Shown in pieces: positions 14,177 through 23,218 of a stretch of DNA of 34,249 nt. The DNA comes from an uncultured Pseudomonadota bacterium (lineage in GTDB: Bacteria > Pseudomonadota > Gammaproteobacteria > Steroidobacterales > Steroidobacteraceae): positions 1-34,249 of the forward strand of contig CALGVD010000100.1 of NCBI GenBank assembly GCA_937920275.1. The letters run 5' to 3'. The first letter of the stretch is position 1, and each line of letters starts with the position of its first letter. Below the pieces are notes generated by a model, which was not told the DNA's origin, searched no databases, and worked only from the letters and a program-made list of their open reading frames with translations. A program made the translations under genes and the position numbers.

Positions 14177-16339
14177 ATGTCCCATCATGACCGTCCGCTC
14201 AAGTCCTTTTCCGCCGTGCTACTCGGCGCTTTGCTCACGCTCGGCAGCCTGCCGGCCATGACCGCGCCCGCCCCATCGACCGCCGACGGCGCGCCGCTCG
14301 CGGAGCGACGACCGTTCATGGTGACCTCCCCGTTCGGCGCCCGCCCCGATCCGTGGTACTGGCTGCGCGACGACAAACGCAGCGACCCGGACATGCTCGC
14401 CTACCTCGAAGCGGAGAACGCCCACCTCGCCAAGGCGATGGCCCCGCATCGGGCGCTGGAGCAGAAGGTCTACGATGAGATCGTCGGCCGCATCAAGCAG
14501 GACGACGCCTCGGTGCCGCAGCGTCGCAACGGCTGGTGGTACTACCAACGCTACGAGACCGGCAAACAGTACCCGATCCTGGCACGGCGCAAAGGCAGCC
14601 TCGAAGCACCCGAGGCGATCATCCTCGACGGCAACGAGCGGGCCAAAGGACACGATTTCTATTCAGTCGGCAACCTCGAAGTGAGCCCTGATGGCCGCTG
14701 GGCCGCGATCGCCGAGGACACCGTCGGCAGGCGTCAGTACCAGATCCGCATCAAAGACCTGCAGACCGACGAGTGGCTGCCTACCGTGTTGTCGGACGTC
14801 GAGGCCTCACTTGCTTGGGCCGACGACAACGCCACGCTCCTTTACATCCGCAAAGACCCGCAGACGCTGCTCGGCGATAAGGTCTATCGGCACCGCCGCG
14901 GCACCGATCCCGCGCAGGACACCCTCGTCTACGAAGAACAGGACGACAGCTTCTACATGGGGCTCGCTCGCTCGAAGTCCGACCGCTTCCTGTTCATCAC
15001 GGTGCAGAGCACGGTGTCCGCGGAATGGCGCTATGCCGACCCCGCCGACCCGGCGCTCAACTTCAAGGTCGCGGTGCCGCGCGAACGCGACCACGAATAT
15101 CAGTTGGAGGACGCCGGCGACCGGTTCGTGCTGCGCAGCAACTGGCAGGCGCGCAACTTCCGCATCGTCGCTGCACCGATCGACAAGATCGCGGACCGCA
15201 GCGCATGGCAGGATGTCATCCCGCATCGCGCCGATGCGTTCGTCGAGTCCTTCGAGGTCTTCGACGATTATCTCGCCGTCAACGAGCGCTCCGGCGGATT
15301 GTCGAAGCTGCGGGTGCGAGGCTGGAAAGACGGACGGGACTTCCTGCTCGATGCCGCCGACCCCGCCTACACGATGGGGTTCGGCTCCAACACCGAGACC
15401 GCCACACCGCTGCTGCGCTACATCTACACCTCACCGACCACACCGGCGACCACCTACGATTACGACATGCGTACCGGCGAGCGTCGCGAGCTCAAGCGGG
15501 AGCCGGTGCTCGGCGGTTTCGACTCCGCGGATTACACCGCCGAGTTCCGCTTCGCCGCGGCGCGTGACGGCACGCGCGTACCGGTGACGCTGCTATACCG
15601 TCGCGGCACGAAGCTCGACGGCACGGCGCCGCTCTACCAGTACGCCTACGGGTCCTACGGCTACTCGACCGACCCGACCTTCCGCTCGGCGGTGCTGTCG
15701 TTGGTCGACCGCGGTTTCGTCTACGCGATCGCACACATCCGCGGTGGACAGGAGATGGGCCGCGACTGGTACGAAGACGGCAAGCTGATGAAGAAGGTCA
15801 ACAGCTTCAACGATTTCATAGATGTCACACGCTTCCTCGTCGCCGAGAAGGTCGCCGATCCGCGGCGGGTGTTCGCGATGGGCGGCAGCGCCGGCGGGCT
15901 GTTGATGGGCGCCATCGCCAACCTCGCGCCCGGCGATTACAAAGGCATCGTCGCGCATGTGCCGTTCGTCGATGTGGTCACGACCATGCTCGACGAGAGC
16001 ATCCCGTTGACGACCAATGAATTCGACGAATGGGGCAACCCGGTCTCGGGCAAGGCGGTCTACGACTACATGCTGTCCTATTCGCCCTACGACCAGGTGT
16101 CGCGGCAGGCCTATCCGGCGATGTTGGTGACGGGCGGCCTGTGGGACAGTCAAGTGCAGTACTGGGAGCCGGCCAAATGGGTGGCGCGTCTGCGCACCTT
16201 GAAGACCGACAGCAACCCGCTCTTGATGCGCATGAACATGGAGGCCGGCCACGGCGGAAAATCCGGGCGCTTCGAGCGCTACCGCGAGGTCGCTGAGGAG
16301 TATGCGTTCGTGCTGTGGCAGGCGGGCATCGATCGTTGA
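14177..16339 (+). CDS. ptrB: oligopeptidase B-like S9A peptidase with signal peptide
   Basis: 720 residues. Cleaves short peptides after Lys/Arg. The PDPWYWLRDDKR start of the propeller cap and the VPFVDVVTTMLDESIPLTTNEFDEWGNP-type region (given here by its key part DESIPLTTNEFDEWG) are oligopeptidase B signatures. Triad: S571 (GGSAGGLLMG), D657 (GLWDSQVQYW), H692 (EAGHGGKSGR). Unlike the roughly 690-residue cytosolic E. coli enzyme it carries an N-terminal signal peptide (about 1-30), so it is probably periplasmic or secreted. ATG at 14177 has only a distant GGAG; TATTAT at 14123-14128 may be the -10. Its TGA overlaps the TTG of the following VOC gene. Confidence 0.9.
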   Translation: MSHHDRPLKSFSAVLLGALLTLGSLPAMTAPAPSTADGAPLAERRPFMVTSPFGARPDPWYWLRDDKRSDPDMLAYLEAENAHLAKAMAPHRALEQKVYDEIVGRIKQDDASVPQRRNGWWYYQRYETGKQYPILARRKGSLEAPEAIILDGNERAKGHDFYSVGNLEVSPDGRWAAIAEDTVGRRQYQIRIKDLQTDEWLPTVLSDVEASLAWADDNATLLYIRKDPQTLLGDKVYRHRRGTDPAQDTLVYEEQDDSFYMGLARSKSDRFLFITVQSTVSAEWRYADPADPALNFKVAVPRERDHEYQLEDAGDRFVLRSNWQARNFRIVAAPIDKIADRSAWQDVIPHRADAFVESFEVFDDYLAVNERSGGLSKLRVRGWKDGRDFLLDAADPAYTMGFGSNTETATPLLRYIYTSPTTPATTYDYDMRTGERRELKREPVLGGFDSADYTAEFRFAAARDGTRVPVTLLYRRGTKLDGTAPLYQYAYGSYGYSTDPTFRSAVLSLVDRGFVYAIAHIRGGQEMGRDWYEDGKLMKKVNSFNDFIDVTRFLVAEKVADPRRVFAMGGSAGGLLMGAIANLAPGDYKGIVAHVPFVDVVTTMLDESIPLTTNEFDEWGNPVSGKAVYDYMLSYSPYDQVSRQAYPAMLVTGGLWDSQVQYWEPAKWVARLRTLKTDSNPLLMRMNMEAGHGGKSGRFERYREVAEEYAFVLWQAGIDR

Positions 16340-16980
16340 GCGAGCGGCTGCCGCTCGGGCGGTTCCACGAGATCAGCCTCAGCACCGGCGACCTCGCTGC
16401 CTCGATCGGGTTCTGGCACGAGCAAGGCTGGACGCAGGCGAAGGTCCGACCGGTCTGGCCCCAGCCTTATGCGGCGCTATCGTATGGCGCTCTCGTGATC
16501 GGTCTGCACGAGTACCGGTTCCCCTCACCGTCGGTGACCTGCGTGCACCCCGACATCGCCGCCGCGCTCGAGGAACACCGGGATGCCGGCATGGTCATCG
16601 CCTTCGCAAAGACCGGCCCGGGTGTTTTCAATGAATTCGGCTTCCGGGATCCTGCCGACCAGATGATCACGCTGCTGGAAGCCGTCACCCACGATGCATT
16701 GCCGACGAGCGACCGCGCGTTCTTCAGCCTACCCTCGCCCGACCCGGAACTGAGCCTGCGCTTCTGGGGACTGCTCGGTGCAGTTCCGGACGGCGTCGCA
16801 CCCGAAGATTGGCCCTGCACGCGGCGCACCGCGGGTGGGCTTCCGCTCGCCATCCACCACCAGGACGACCACGACGGGCCGGCGATCGTCCGGACCCTGA
16901 GCAGCGGCGATGTCCGCGTGCAGGCGCGCACGGTCCTCGAAAGCCCGGAAGGGGTGGCGTGGGTGACCGTCGGCGGCTGA
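16336..16980 (+). CDS. VOC-fold (glyoxalase-like) two-module protein
   Basis: 214 residues starting at a TTG that overlaps the stop of the oligopeptidase gene (TTGA); an in-frame ATG at 16315 would overlap more. Residues about 8-115 (GRFHEISLSTGDLAASIGFWHEQGW, quoted here only as the core FHEISLSTGDLAASIGFW) form one beta-alpha-beta-beta-beta module, and about 124-214 (FFSLPSPDPELSLRFWGLLGA) a second. This is the vicinal oxygen chelate fold. The full set of metal ligands is not evident, so it could be an enzyme or a binding protein. Function unknown; co-translation with a peptidase gives no clear hint. Confidence 0.72.
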   Translation: MSERLPLGRFHEISLSTGDLAASIGFWHEQGWTQAKVRPVWPQPYAALSYGALVIGLHEYRFPSPSVTCVHPDIAAALEEHRDAGMVIAFAKTGPGVFNEFGFRDPADQMITLLEAVTHDALPTSDRAFFSLPSPDPELSLRFWGLLGAVPDGVAPEDWPCTRRTAGGLPLAIHHQDDHDGPAIVRTLSSGDVRVQARTVLESPEGVAWVTVGG

Positions 16981-17010
16981 TGCCGCGACCACATCACTGC
17001 GTCACGGCGG

Positions 17011-17061
17011 CGGTTCAACCCAGCCGACGGTTCAACCGAGCGGGCGGATCAACCAAGCCGG
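17011..17061. repeat. three tandem copies of a 17-bp repeat
   Basis: Units at 17011-17027, 17028-17044 and 17045-17061 share CGG(T/A)TCAACC followed by a more variable GC-rich tail; the first ten bases of units 1 and 2 are identical. Units 1 and 2 contain GGTT-C-AACC, a short dyad. The third unit includes the stop codon and last codons of the ATP-grasp gene (ends 17049). The array fills the convergent gap with the VOC gene. Confidence 0.8.
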
Positions 17062-17921
17062 CGGACGACGGCATCGACCAAGCGCTGCAGCGCCACGGGC
17101 GACTGCGCGAGGAATAACGAGGGTTCGATGAGTTCGAGCTCCATCACCACCGGGGCGCCGTCCGCACCGGGGGCGACATCCACCCGCGCGTAGAGCAACT
17201 CGGACTCGAGCCCCGCCAAGGCGGCGGTGCCGAGCGCATGTTCCGCCGCGCTGATCGGCAGCGCCTCGGAGACCTGTTCGACGCCGTCGGCGAACCGTGG
17301 CGTCTTGCGCACCGCATGGGTGAACTCGCCGTCGATCCATACCAACGCGCGCTCGCCATGCCCTTCGACGGAGGACAGATAAGGCTGCACCAGCATGTCC
17401 CGTGCAGCGACCAGACGCGCGCACAACGAATCAGCCTGTGCCCAAGCCGAAGGGGCGCCAGCACCGGGCCGCAGCCGATGGGTCTCGAAGGACGCCGCGC
17501 CGATCGCGGGCTTCAGCACCAGATCCTGCCATCCACGCTCGGCGGCGATCGCCGACAACCTGCGGGGTTCGCCCCTCGGCAGCAGCACCGTGGGCGTCAC
17601 CGGCACGCCGCGTGCCGCGAGTCCGAGCAGATAGCGTTTGTGCAGATTGCCGAACAACACCGCCGGTGGGTTCCACAGCGGCGCGGCCGCAGCCGCGACA
17701 CCGACCCAAGCCTCGAAGTCGTCGACGGCATGCAGATAATCCCAGGTCGAGCGCAGCAGCGTCGGCACCGGCTCCCGCCAGTCCGTGCCGCCGCCACGCC
17801 AACCGGCCATCACGGCATCGATACCCGCGGCACGCAAGGCCTCGAGCAAGAGGTCCTCGTCCTGATCGGGCTCCGGCAACGGTCGACAAGTCGCGATGCG
17901 CAACGCGGCAGCCGGACGCAT
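17049..17921 (-). CDS. ATP-grasp domain protein (RimK/DcsG-like)
   Basis: 290 residues. Residues about 8-95 look like the pre-ATP-grasp domain (LRIATCRPLPEPDQDEDLLL). From about 110 on is an ATP-grasp fold: LVLKPAIGAASFETHRL (ATP-binding lysine), MLVQPYLSSVEGHGERALVW, and MELELIEPSLFL near the end, with acidic metal ligands. Such enzymes join a carboxylate to an amine or other nucleophile through an acyl phosphate. The closest remembered group includes DcsG of cycloserine synthesis, but that is only fold-level similarity. It lies seven nt downstream of putP on the same strand. Substrate unknown. The C-terminal codons lie in a 17-bp tandem repeat. Confidence 0.78.
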   Translation of the reverse strand: MRPAAALRIATCRPLPEPDQDEDLLLEALRAAGIDAVMAGWRGGGTDWREPVPTLLRSTWDYLHAVDDFEAWVGVAAAAAPLWNPPAVLFGNLHKRYLLGLAARGVPVTPTVLLPRGEPRRLSAIAAERGWQDLVLKPAIGAASFETHRLRPGAGAPSAWAQADSLCARLVAARDMLVQPYLSSVEGHGERALVWIDGEFTHAVRKTPRFADGVEQVSEALPISAAEHALGTAALAGLESELLYARVDVAPGADGAPVVMELELIEPSLFLAQSPVALQRLVDAVVRRLG

Positions 17922-17928
17922 GACAGGC

Positions 17929-19389
17929 TCAAATCGCCGAGGGGCGACCCAGCGGCGCGCTGAGGCGGCTCACCACCAGGATGGCGAACGCGGACAGCAG
18001 GAACCCCGGTAACAGCTCATAGATCGCGAAGATCCCACCGAGGCCTGCCAGCTGCTTCCAGAGGATCACCGTCACACCGCCGACGAGGATGCCGGCGAGC
18101 GCCCCGTTGCGGGTCATGCGCGGCCAATAGAGCGAGAGGATGATCGCCGGGCCGAAGGCGGCTCCGAAGCCTGCCCAAGCCCAGGATACGAGGCCGAGCA
18201 CGGTGCTGTCCGGGTCGAGCGCCAGCACGAACGCGAGCGCTGCGATACCGAGCACGGCGGATCGCCCGACCCACAGCAACTCGGCGCGGCCTGCGCTGCG
18301 GCGGAACAGGCTGCCATAGAAATCCTGGGCGAACGCCGACGAAGCGACCAGCAGCTGCGCCGAGGCGGTGCTCATGATGGCGGCCAAGACGCCCGCCAGG
18401 CATACCCCCGCCAGCACGGGATGCAGGAAGGTGGTGGACATCACGATGAACACCTTCTCGATGTCCGCGCCGGTGAGGGTCTGCGGCAACAACAGCCGAC
18501 CGGTGAGCCCGACGATCACCGCAGCGACCAGCACGACGATCACCCAAACCATCGCGACCCGCCGCGCAGTCGCGATGTGGGCGACCGACCTCGCCGCCAT
18601 GAAACGCGCGAGGATGTGCGGCTGTCCGGCGTAGCCGAGCCCCCAGGCGACCAAAGAAAGGATGCCCACCGCTCCGAGCGTCTGCCCGCCATCGGCTGCG
18701 AACGGGTCGAGCAACGAGGCATCGAGCGCCTGGAGCCGCGTCACGGTCTCGCCTGGACCACCGACCAGCGCGAGCCCGAGCGCGGCCACCATCACCAAGG
18801 CGACGAACATCAGCGAGCCTTGCAGCACATCCGACCAGGACACGGCGAGGAAGCCCCCGAGGAAGGTATAGGCCAGCATGGCCGCAGTCCCCCAGAGCAT
18901 CGCTTCGACATAGGGCAAGCCGAAGAGCGCCTCGAACAGGCGACCGGCCGCCACGAACCCGGAACTGGTGTAGAAGACGAAGAACACGAGTATGAAAGTC
19001 GCCGCCAGCACCCGCAGCAGACGACTGCCGTCCTCGAAACGGCGTTCAAAGTAATCAGGCAGGGTCAGTGCGTCACCGAGCCGCTCCGTCGCCTCGCGCA
19101 GCGGGGCGGCGACCCAGCGCCAGTTGAGCCAAGTCCCGACCGCGAGGCCCAGCAGCAGCCAGACCGAATCGAACCCCGAGGCGTACGCGAGACCCGGCAA
19201 GCCCATCAACAGCCAACCGCTCATATCGGTGGCTTGGGCGCTGAGGGCCGTCACCCAACTACCGAGGCTGCGCCCCCCGAGGATGAAATCCCCGAGCGTG
19301 CGGGTACGGCGCCAAGCCAGCATCCCGAGACCGAGGCAGACCGCCATGTAGAGGACCATGGTCGCGAGGGTTACGGCGGAGTGTTGCAT
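17929..19389 (-). CDS. putP: sodium/proline symporter PutP
   Basis: 486 residues with about 13 transmembrane helices, a sodium:solute symporter. LSAQATDMSGWLLMGLPGLAY near residues 49-69 is the Na+/proline-binding helix typical of PutP; LGDFILGGRSLGSWVTA precedes it. Later STASAQLLVASSAFAQDFY matches the second sodium-site helix. Imports proline for use as carbon source or osmolyte. AGGAGA lies four to five bases before the ATG at 19389, a strong conventional Shine-Dalgarno. No putA is nearby. The ATP-grasp gene follows directly. Confidence 0.92.
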   Translation of the reverse strand: MQHSAVTLATMVLYMAVCLGLGMLAWRRTRTLGDFILGGRSLGSWVTALSAQATDMSGWLLMGLPGLAYASGFDSVWLLLGLAVGTWLNWRWVAAPLREATERLGDALTLPDYFERRFEDGSRLLRVLAATFILVFFVFYTSSGFVAAGRLFEALFGLPYVEAMLWGTAAMLAYTFLGGFLAVSWSDVLQGSLMFVALVMVAALGLALVGGPGETVTRLQALDASLLDPFAADGGQTLGAVGILSLVAWGLGYAGQPHILARFMAARSVAHIATARRVAMVWVIVVLVAAVIVGLTGRLLLPQTLTGADIEKVFIVMSTTFLHPVLAGVCLAGVLAAIMSTASAQLLVASSAFAQDFYGSLFRRSAGRAELLWVGRSAVLGIAALAFVLALDPDSTVLGLVSWAWAGFGAAFGPAIILSLYWPRMTRNGALAGILVGGVTVILWKQLAGLGGIFAIYELLPGFLLSAFAILVVSRLSAPLGRPSAI

Positions 19390-19466
19390 GCGGTCTCCTG
19401 AAAGCCCGCTGAAGTGTAACCGAACAGACCCTGCGGTCTTGCCGACCGACCCGGTCCGTCAGGCTC

Positions 19467-20309
19467 TCAGACCCGCGCCAGGAACCGATCGAGCGCCGCC
19501 CTGCTCGTGGGTTCATCGAGCGTCGGCGCATGACCTCGACCTTCGATGGTCTCGGCGTGCATGCCCGGCATCATGCGCAGCATGCGATGCACCGTGTCGG
19601 CCGAGAGCACATCGCTGGTCGCACCGCGCAAGCACAGGACCGGCAGACCCTGCAGGGTGGCGAACGCCGCCCAAAAATCAGGCGCCGAGACCGACGATTC
19701 GAGCAGCGCCCGACCGACCATGGGATCCACATCGCGGACGATCCGCTCCGGGGCTTCTTCACGGTAGACCGCCCGCGCGAAACGCGACCAATCGGCGTCG
19801 TCGAAATCCGGCAGCGCAGAGGCGTTCGCCGCACGGGCATCGGCTGCCGCCTCGGCCCAGCTCGCGACAGGGCGGACTTTATCCATGCCGCTCGCGATGC
19901 GCTGCATCCCGCGCGGATCGAGCTCCGGGCCGATATCGTTCATCACGAGCCCCGCGACACGCCCGCGATGACCTGCCGCCATGAACATCCCCACCAAGCC
20001 CCCCAAGGAGGTACCGATCACCACGACCTTCTCGATGTCCAGATGGTCGAGCAACGCGATCATGTCGGCGACATACACATCGAGACGATAGCGACGCCAG
20101 TCCGGGTCGCGGTCCGAGCGACCGCGGCCGCGCAGATCGGGGGTCAAGACCCGCCGACCTGACGACAGATGCTGCGCCAAGGGTCCGAAGTCGCGGCTGT
20201 TGCGCGTCAGACCGGGCAGACACAACACCGGCGCAGGGCCGGCATGGTCGCCGCAGAAGAGCGAGATCCCATCACCCACCGCGATCCGATGATCCGACCC
20301 TGATCGCAT
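19467..20309 (-). CDS. alpha/beta hydrolase
   Basis: 280 residues with the standard fold: VLCLPGLTRNSRDFGPL (oxyanion region), DLRGRGRSDRDPD, nucleophile S101 in VIGTSLGGLVG, acid D233 in GATSDVLSADT, and H260 in GRGHAPTLDEP. The set resembles esterases and enol-lactonases of the PcaD type, but the substrate cannot be set. ATG at 20309 is chosen because the fold begins soon after; longer starts run into the VOC gene. It is the last of three minus-strand genes (SDR, VOC, hydrolase) with gaps of 20 and 31 nt, probably one operon. Confidence 0.87.
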   Translation of the reverse strand: MRSGSDHRIAVGDGISLFCGDHAGPAPVLCLPGLTRNSRDFGPLAQHLSSGRRVLTPDLRGRGRSDRDPDWRRYRLDVYVADMIALLDHLDIEKVVVIGTSLGGLVGMFMAAGHRGRVAGLVMNDIGPELDPRGMQRIASGMDKVRPVASWAEAAADARAANASALPDFDDADWSRFARAVYREEAPERIVRDVDPMVGRALLESSVSAPDFWAAFATLQGLPVLCLRGATSDVLSADTVHRMLRMMPGMHAETIEGRGHAPTLDEPTSRAALDRFLARV

Positions 20310-20340
20310 GCTCACACACCGTCTCCGCGATCGACCCGCA

Positions 20341-20766
20341 TCATCTGGCGAACAGCCGTGACGGGTCGCGGAAGGCCTTGAACTCGAGCGCGTTGCCCGA
20401 GGGGTCGTACAGGAAGAAGGTCGCCTGTTCGCCGACCTCGCCGGCGAAACGGATGCCGGGCGAGATGATGAAATCGGTGCCCTCGGCGACCAGGCGTGCC
20501 GCCAAGCCTTGCCAATCCTGCCAGCCGAGCACCACACCGAAATGCGGCACCGGCACATCGTGGCCATCGACGCGGTTGCTGTGCGCGGCAGGCACGAAGG
20601 CCTCGCGCGACGGATCGAGGTGGGCGACCAACTGGTGCCCAAAGAAATCAAAATCGACCCATTCGGCGGCCGAGCGGCCCTCGGGACAGCCGAAACGGAC
20701 GCCGTAGAACGCGCGCGCGGCAGCGATGTCGTGCACCGGTATCGCGAGGTGGAAGGGTGCCAGCAT
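20341..20766 (-). CDS. VOC family (glyoxalase/bleomycin-resistance fold) protein
   Basis: 141 residues, one VOC pair of beta-alpha-beta-beta-beta modules: [19 protein letters not shown] with [25 protein letters not shown], then [18 protein letters not shown] and [16 protein letters not shown]. Candidate metal ligands are H6 in module 1 and E129 in NALEFK. The dioxygenase- or lyase-like activity is unspecified. ATG at 20766 has GAGG seven bases upstream. It lies between the SDR and hydrolase genes. Confidence 0.86.
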   Translation of the reverse strand: MLAPFHLAIPVHDIAAARAFYGVRFGCPEGRSAAEWVDFDFFGHQLVAHLDPSREAFVPAAHSNRVDGHDVPVPHFGVVLGWQDWQGLAARLVAEGTDFIISPGIRFAGEVGEQATFFLYDPSGNALEFKAFRDPSRLFAR

Positions 20767-20786
20767 GGATGCCTCGGGAAGGATGG

Positions 20787-21608
20787 TCAGCGCCGGGTCA
20801 AGCGCGGGAAGATCTGGTGCCAACGCTGCGGCATGAAGCGCTTGAGCCACCAGAGGCCCCGGTACTTCGGCGGATAGACGAGATGCGTGCGTCCGCGGGA
20901 GGCCGCCATCAGGATCGCCTCGGCGACCTCCGGGGCCTCGAGGTTGGACCTCTCGACCAGCTTGCGGGCGGCATCGAGCACCCGTGCGGGGCCGCGGCCG
21001 TTGTCGATGATGCTGGTGCGGAAGAACGCCGGCATCACCACCATCGTGCGTACACCGTAGCCCCCGTACTCCTGCATCAGCGTCTCGCTCAACGCGATCA
21101 CCGCGGCCTTCGAGGCGTTGTAGGCCGACATCTGCGGACCTGCGCAGAAACCGGCGACGCTCGCGATGTTGATGATCAGGCCGCCCGGTCCGCGCGCCAT
21201 GTGGCGGATCACCGCCCGGCAGGAGTTCGCCACGCCGCTCACATTGATGTCGAAGCACCAATCCCAGTCCTCCGGCGAGGTCTCGTGGAAGCGGCCGGCC
21301 ACCGAGACACCGGCGCAGTGGATCGCGACATCGATCCCACCTGCGACCTCGACCGCTGCATCCACCACGGCCTGCACGGCTGCCGCGTCACGGACATCGC
21401 AAGGTGATGACATCACCTGCGCGCCATCGCGCCGGAAGCTCTGCGCGACGAGATCGAGACGCCCGGCGTCGACGTCGGTCAGGAACAGTTGCCAGCCCTC
21501 GCGGGCCAAGGACTCGGCGCAAGCAAGCCCGAGACCGCTCGCAGCTCCCGTGATGAAGGCACGGCGCTTCGGGAAGCGCTGTGTGAGATTGAGTGCAGCG
21601 GAGGTCAT
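20787..21608 (-). CDS. short-chain dehydrogenase/reductase
   Basis: 273 residues, classical [11 protein letters not shown] (20-27) for the dinucleotide, D45 after the second strand (favouring NAD), NAG-like HCAGVS (98-102), catalytic S150, Y163 and K167 (YNASK). The C-terminus has a basic, aromatic tail ([16 protein letters not shown]) that may touch membrane. Substrate unknown. ATG at 21608 has no Shine-Dalgarno but has TAACCT six bases upstream. First of a probable three-gene operon; its promoter lies in the 28-nt gap after the photolyase gene. Confidence 0.9.
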   Translation of the reverse strand: MTSAALNLTQRFPKRRAFITGAASGLGLACAESLAREGWQLFLTDVDAGRLDLVAQSFRRDGAQVMSSPCDVRDAAAVQAVVDAAVEVAGGIDVAIHCAGVSVAGRFHETSPEDWDWCFDINVSGVANSCRAVIRHMARGPGGLIINIASVAGFCAGPQMSAYNASKAAVIALSETLMQEYGGYGVRTMVVMPAFFRTSIIDNGRGPARVLDAARKLVERSNLEAPEVAEAILMAASRGRTHLVYPPKYRGLWWLKRFMPQRWHQIFPRLTRR

Positions 21609-21614
21609 GGGCGT

Positions 21615-21620
21615 AGGTTA
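21615..21620 (-). promoter_or_regulatory. putative -10 box for a leaderless SDR mRNA
   Basis: TAACCT, then six bases, then ATG at 21608. No Shine-Dalgarno and no good -35. Confidence 0.5.
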
Positions 21621-21636
21621 CTACGGACCGAGGGCG

Positions 21637-23199
21637 CTACGGACGGGTCGTCGGACTGTCGGGCGAGGCGCTGCTCAGGCGCCCTCGCAGCACTGAAGCC
21701 TGCTGGCGGATGGCTTCGCGCGCCTCGGCGTCCAAGCGTCCGAGGTTGCGCACCTGCATGCCCATGCGCGGGTTGGCGGCAAGCCTCGTCTCGTGGCGCA
21801 GCAGGAAATCCCAATAAAGCGTGGTGAACGGGCAGGCCTTCTCACCGGTGGAGAGCGCCGGATCGTAGCGGCACCCACGGCAATGGTTGCTCATACGATC
21901 GATGTAGCGACCGGATGCGATATAGGGCTTGGAGGCCATCACGCCGCCGTCGGCATACTGGGACATACCGAGCGTGTTCGGCAGTTCGACCCACTCGTGC
22001 GCATCGACGTAGACCGCGAGGTACCACCGGTGTACCTCGCGCGGATCGACACCGACCAACAGCGCGAACAGTCCGGTGACCATCAGTCGTTGGATGTGGT
22101 GGGCGTAGCCGTAGCGCAGCGTCTGCCCTACCGCCTCGCACAGGCAGACCATGTCGGTGTCGCCGCTCCAATAAAGCGCCGGCAGCGGCTGCACCGCACC
22201 GAGCGAGTTGCGCTCGAGGTAATCCGGCATCTGCAGCCAGTAGATGCCGCGCACATATTCGCGCCAACCGAGCACCTGGCGGATGAAGCCCTCGGTGGCT
22301 GCAAGCGGTGCACGACCCGCCCGATACGCGGCCTCGACAGCCGTCAACACCTCGCGCGGATCGAGCAGTTTGAGGTTGAGCGCCGCAGAGATCCGCGAAT
22401 GGAACAACCAAGGCTCACCCGTCCACATCGCATCCTGCCAATCGCCGAACGCCGCAAGCCGGTGGTCGACGAAATCGGTGAGCGCCTGCAGCGCCTGCTC
22501 GCGGGTCACCGGCCAGTCGAAGTCGGCGAGCGCGCCGGGATGGTCCACATAGGCCGCCGAGACCTCCTTGAGCACCTCGCGCGTCAGTGCGTCGGGCGCG
22601 AAAGCGACCGGCGCGACGAGACCCAGCGCACCCGGTCCCTCGCGACCGAAGGCCTTGCGGTTCTCGGCATCGTAGTTCCACGCGCCGCCTTCGGGCTCAC
22701 CCTCGGCATCGAGCAGCACACCGTGTCGGCGACGCATCTCGCGGTAGAAGAACTCCATGCGCAGCTGTTTGCGGCCGCGGGCATGGGCGGCGAATCCGTC
22801 ACCCGAGCAGAGGAAATGGCGGTCCTCGCGCTCGAGCACCTGCACGCCCGACTCGCCGAGCACGCCACGCAGCGCCTCGCGCAGGCCCCAATCCCCGGGC
22901 TCCATCAACACCACGGCCTGCGGACGCAGCCGCGCTAAATCCGCTGCCAGCATCTCGGCCAGGCTGCCGCCACGACTGCGCGGACTGTACTCGACGACCA
23001 TCCCTTCATCGCGCAGTGCATCGCGGAAGTGGCGCATGCAGGCGAGGAACAGCGCGATGCGGACGAGGCTGGAGCGCAGCGGGGTCGAATCGTGAGGCGC
23101 CTCGGCCATCCACACCCGGTCCTGCGCCGGATCGAAGCCGTCGAAGGCCGCGGAGCGACGGTCGAGCTGATCGACGAGGACGAGGACCAAGTTGCGCAT
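21637..23199 (-). CDS. iron-sulfur bacterial cryptochrome/photolyase (PhrB-like, FeS-BCP)
   Basis: 520 residues. The family binds FAD, a ribolumazine-type antenna and a [4Fe-4S] cluster, and the studied Agrobacterium PhrB repairs (6-4) photoproducts. N-terminal Rossmann part: LVLVLVDQLDRRSAAF. C-terminal FAD domain: GWREYVRGIYW, YWSGDTDM, GYAHHIQRLMV, WVELPNTLGMSQYADGG. Cluster cysteines: C440, C443 and C456 (HCRGCRY...KACPF) plus C352 (or C354 in VCLCEA); their spacing equals that of C350, C438, C441 and C454 of PhrB. The C-terminal about 15 residues are low-complexity. ATG at 23199 has GATAAT five bases upstream and no Shine-Dalgarno. It may be a repair enzyme or a photoreceptor; both exist in the family. 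Confidence 0.92.
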   Translation of the reverse strand: MRNLVLVLVDQLDRRSAAFDGFDPAQDRVWMAEAPHDSTPLRSSLVRIALFLACMRHFRDALRDEGMVVEYSPRSRGGSLAEMLAADLARLRPQAVVLMEPGDWGLREALRGVLGESGVQVLEREDRHFLCSGDGFAAHARGRKQLRMEFFYREMRRRHGVLLDAEGEPEGGAWNYDAENRKAFGREGPGALGLVAPVAFAPDALTREVLKEVSAAYVDHPGALADFDWPVTREQALQALTDFVDHRLAAFGDWQDAMWTGEPWLFHSRISAALNLKLLDPREVLTAVEAAYRAGRAPLAATEGFIRQVLGWREYVRGIYWLQMPDYLERNSLGAVQPLPALYWSGDTDMVCLCEAVGQTLRYGYAHHIQRLMVTGLFALLVGVDPREVHRWYLAVYVDAHEWVELPNTLGMSQYADGGVMASKPYIASGRYIDRMSNHCRGCRYDPALSTGEKACPFTTLYWDFLLRHETRLAANPRMGMQVRNLGRLDAEAREAIRQQASVLRGRLSSASPDSPTTRP

Positions 23200-23204
23200 G
23201 GTCC

Positions 23205-23218
23205 ATTATCACCGGTGA
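23205..23218. promoter_or_regulatory. photolyase -10 box and adjacent palindrome
   Basis: GATAAT (minus, 23210-23205) matches TATAAT at five of six and lies five bases before the photolyase ATG. Partly overlapping it is the perfect 10-bp palindrome TCACCGGTGA (23209-23218). CCGGTGACGC is repeated at 23212-23221 and 23236-23245, 24 bp apart. Confidence 0.5.

Noticed and set aside
17011-17044. GGTTCAACC resembling a tRNA T-loop (possible tRNA fragment or att site)
   Set aside because: The motif is part of a 17-bp tandem repeat, and no acceptor, D- or anticodon-arm sequence lies around it.
19426-19439. AGACC-CTGC-GGTCT hairpin between the hydrolase and putP genes as a terminator
   Set aside because: Stem of five pairs and no clear T-run; left out as a feature.
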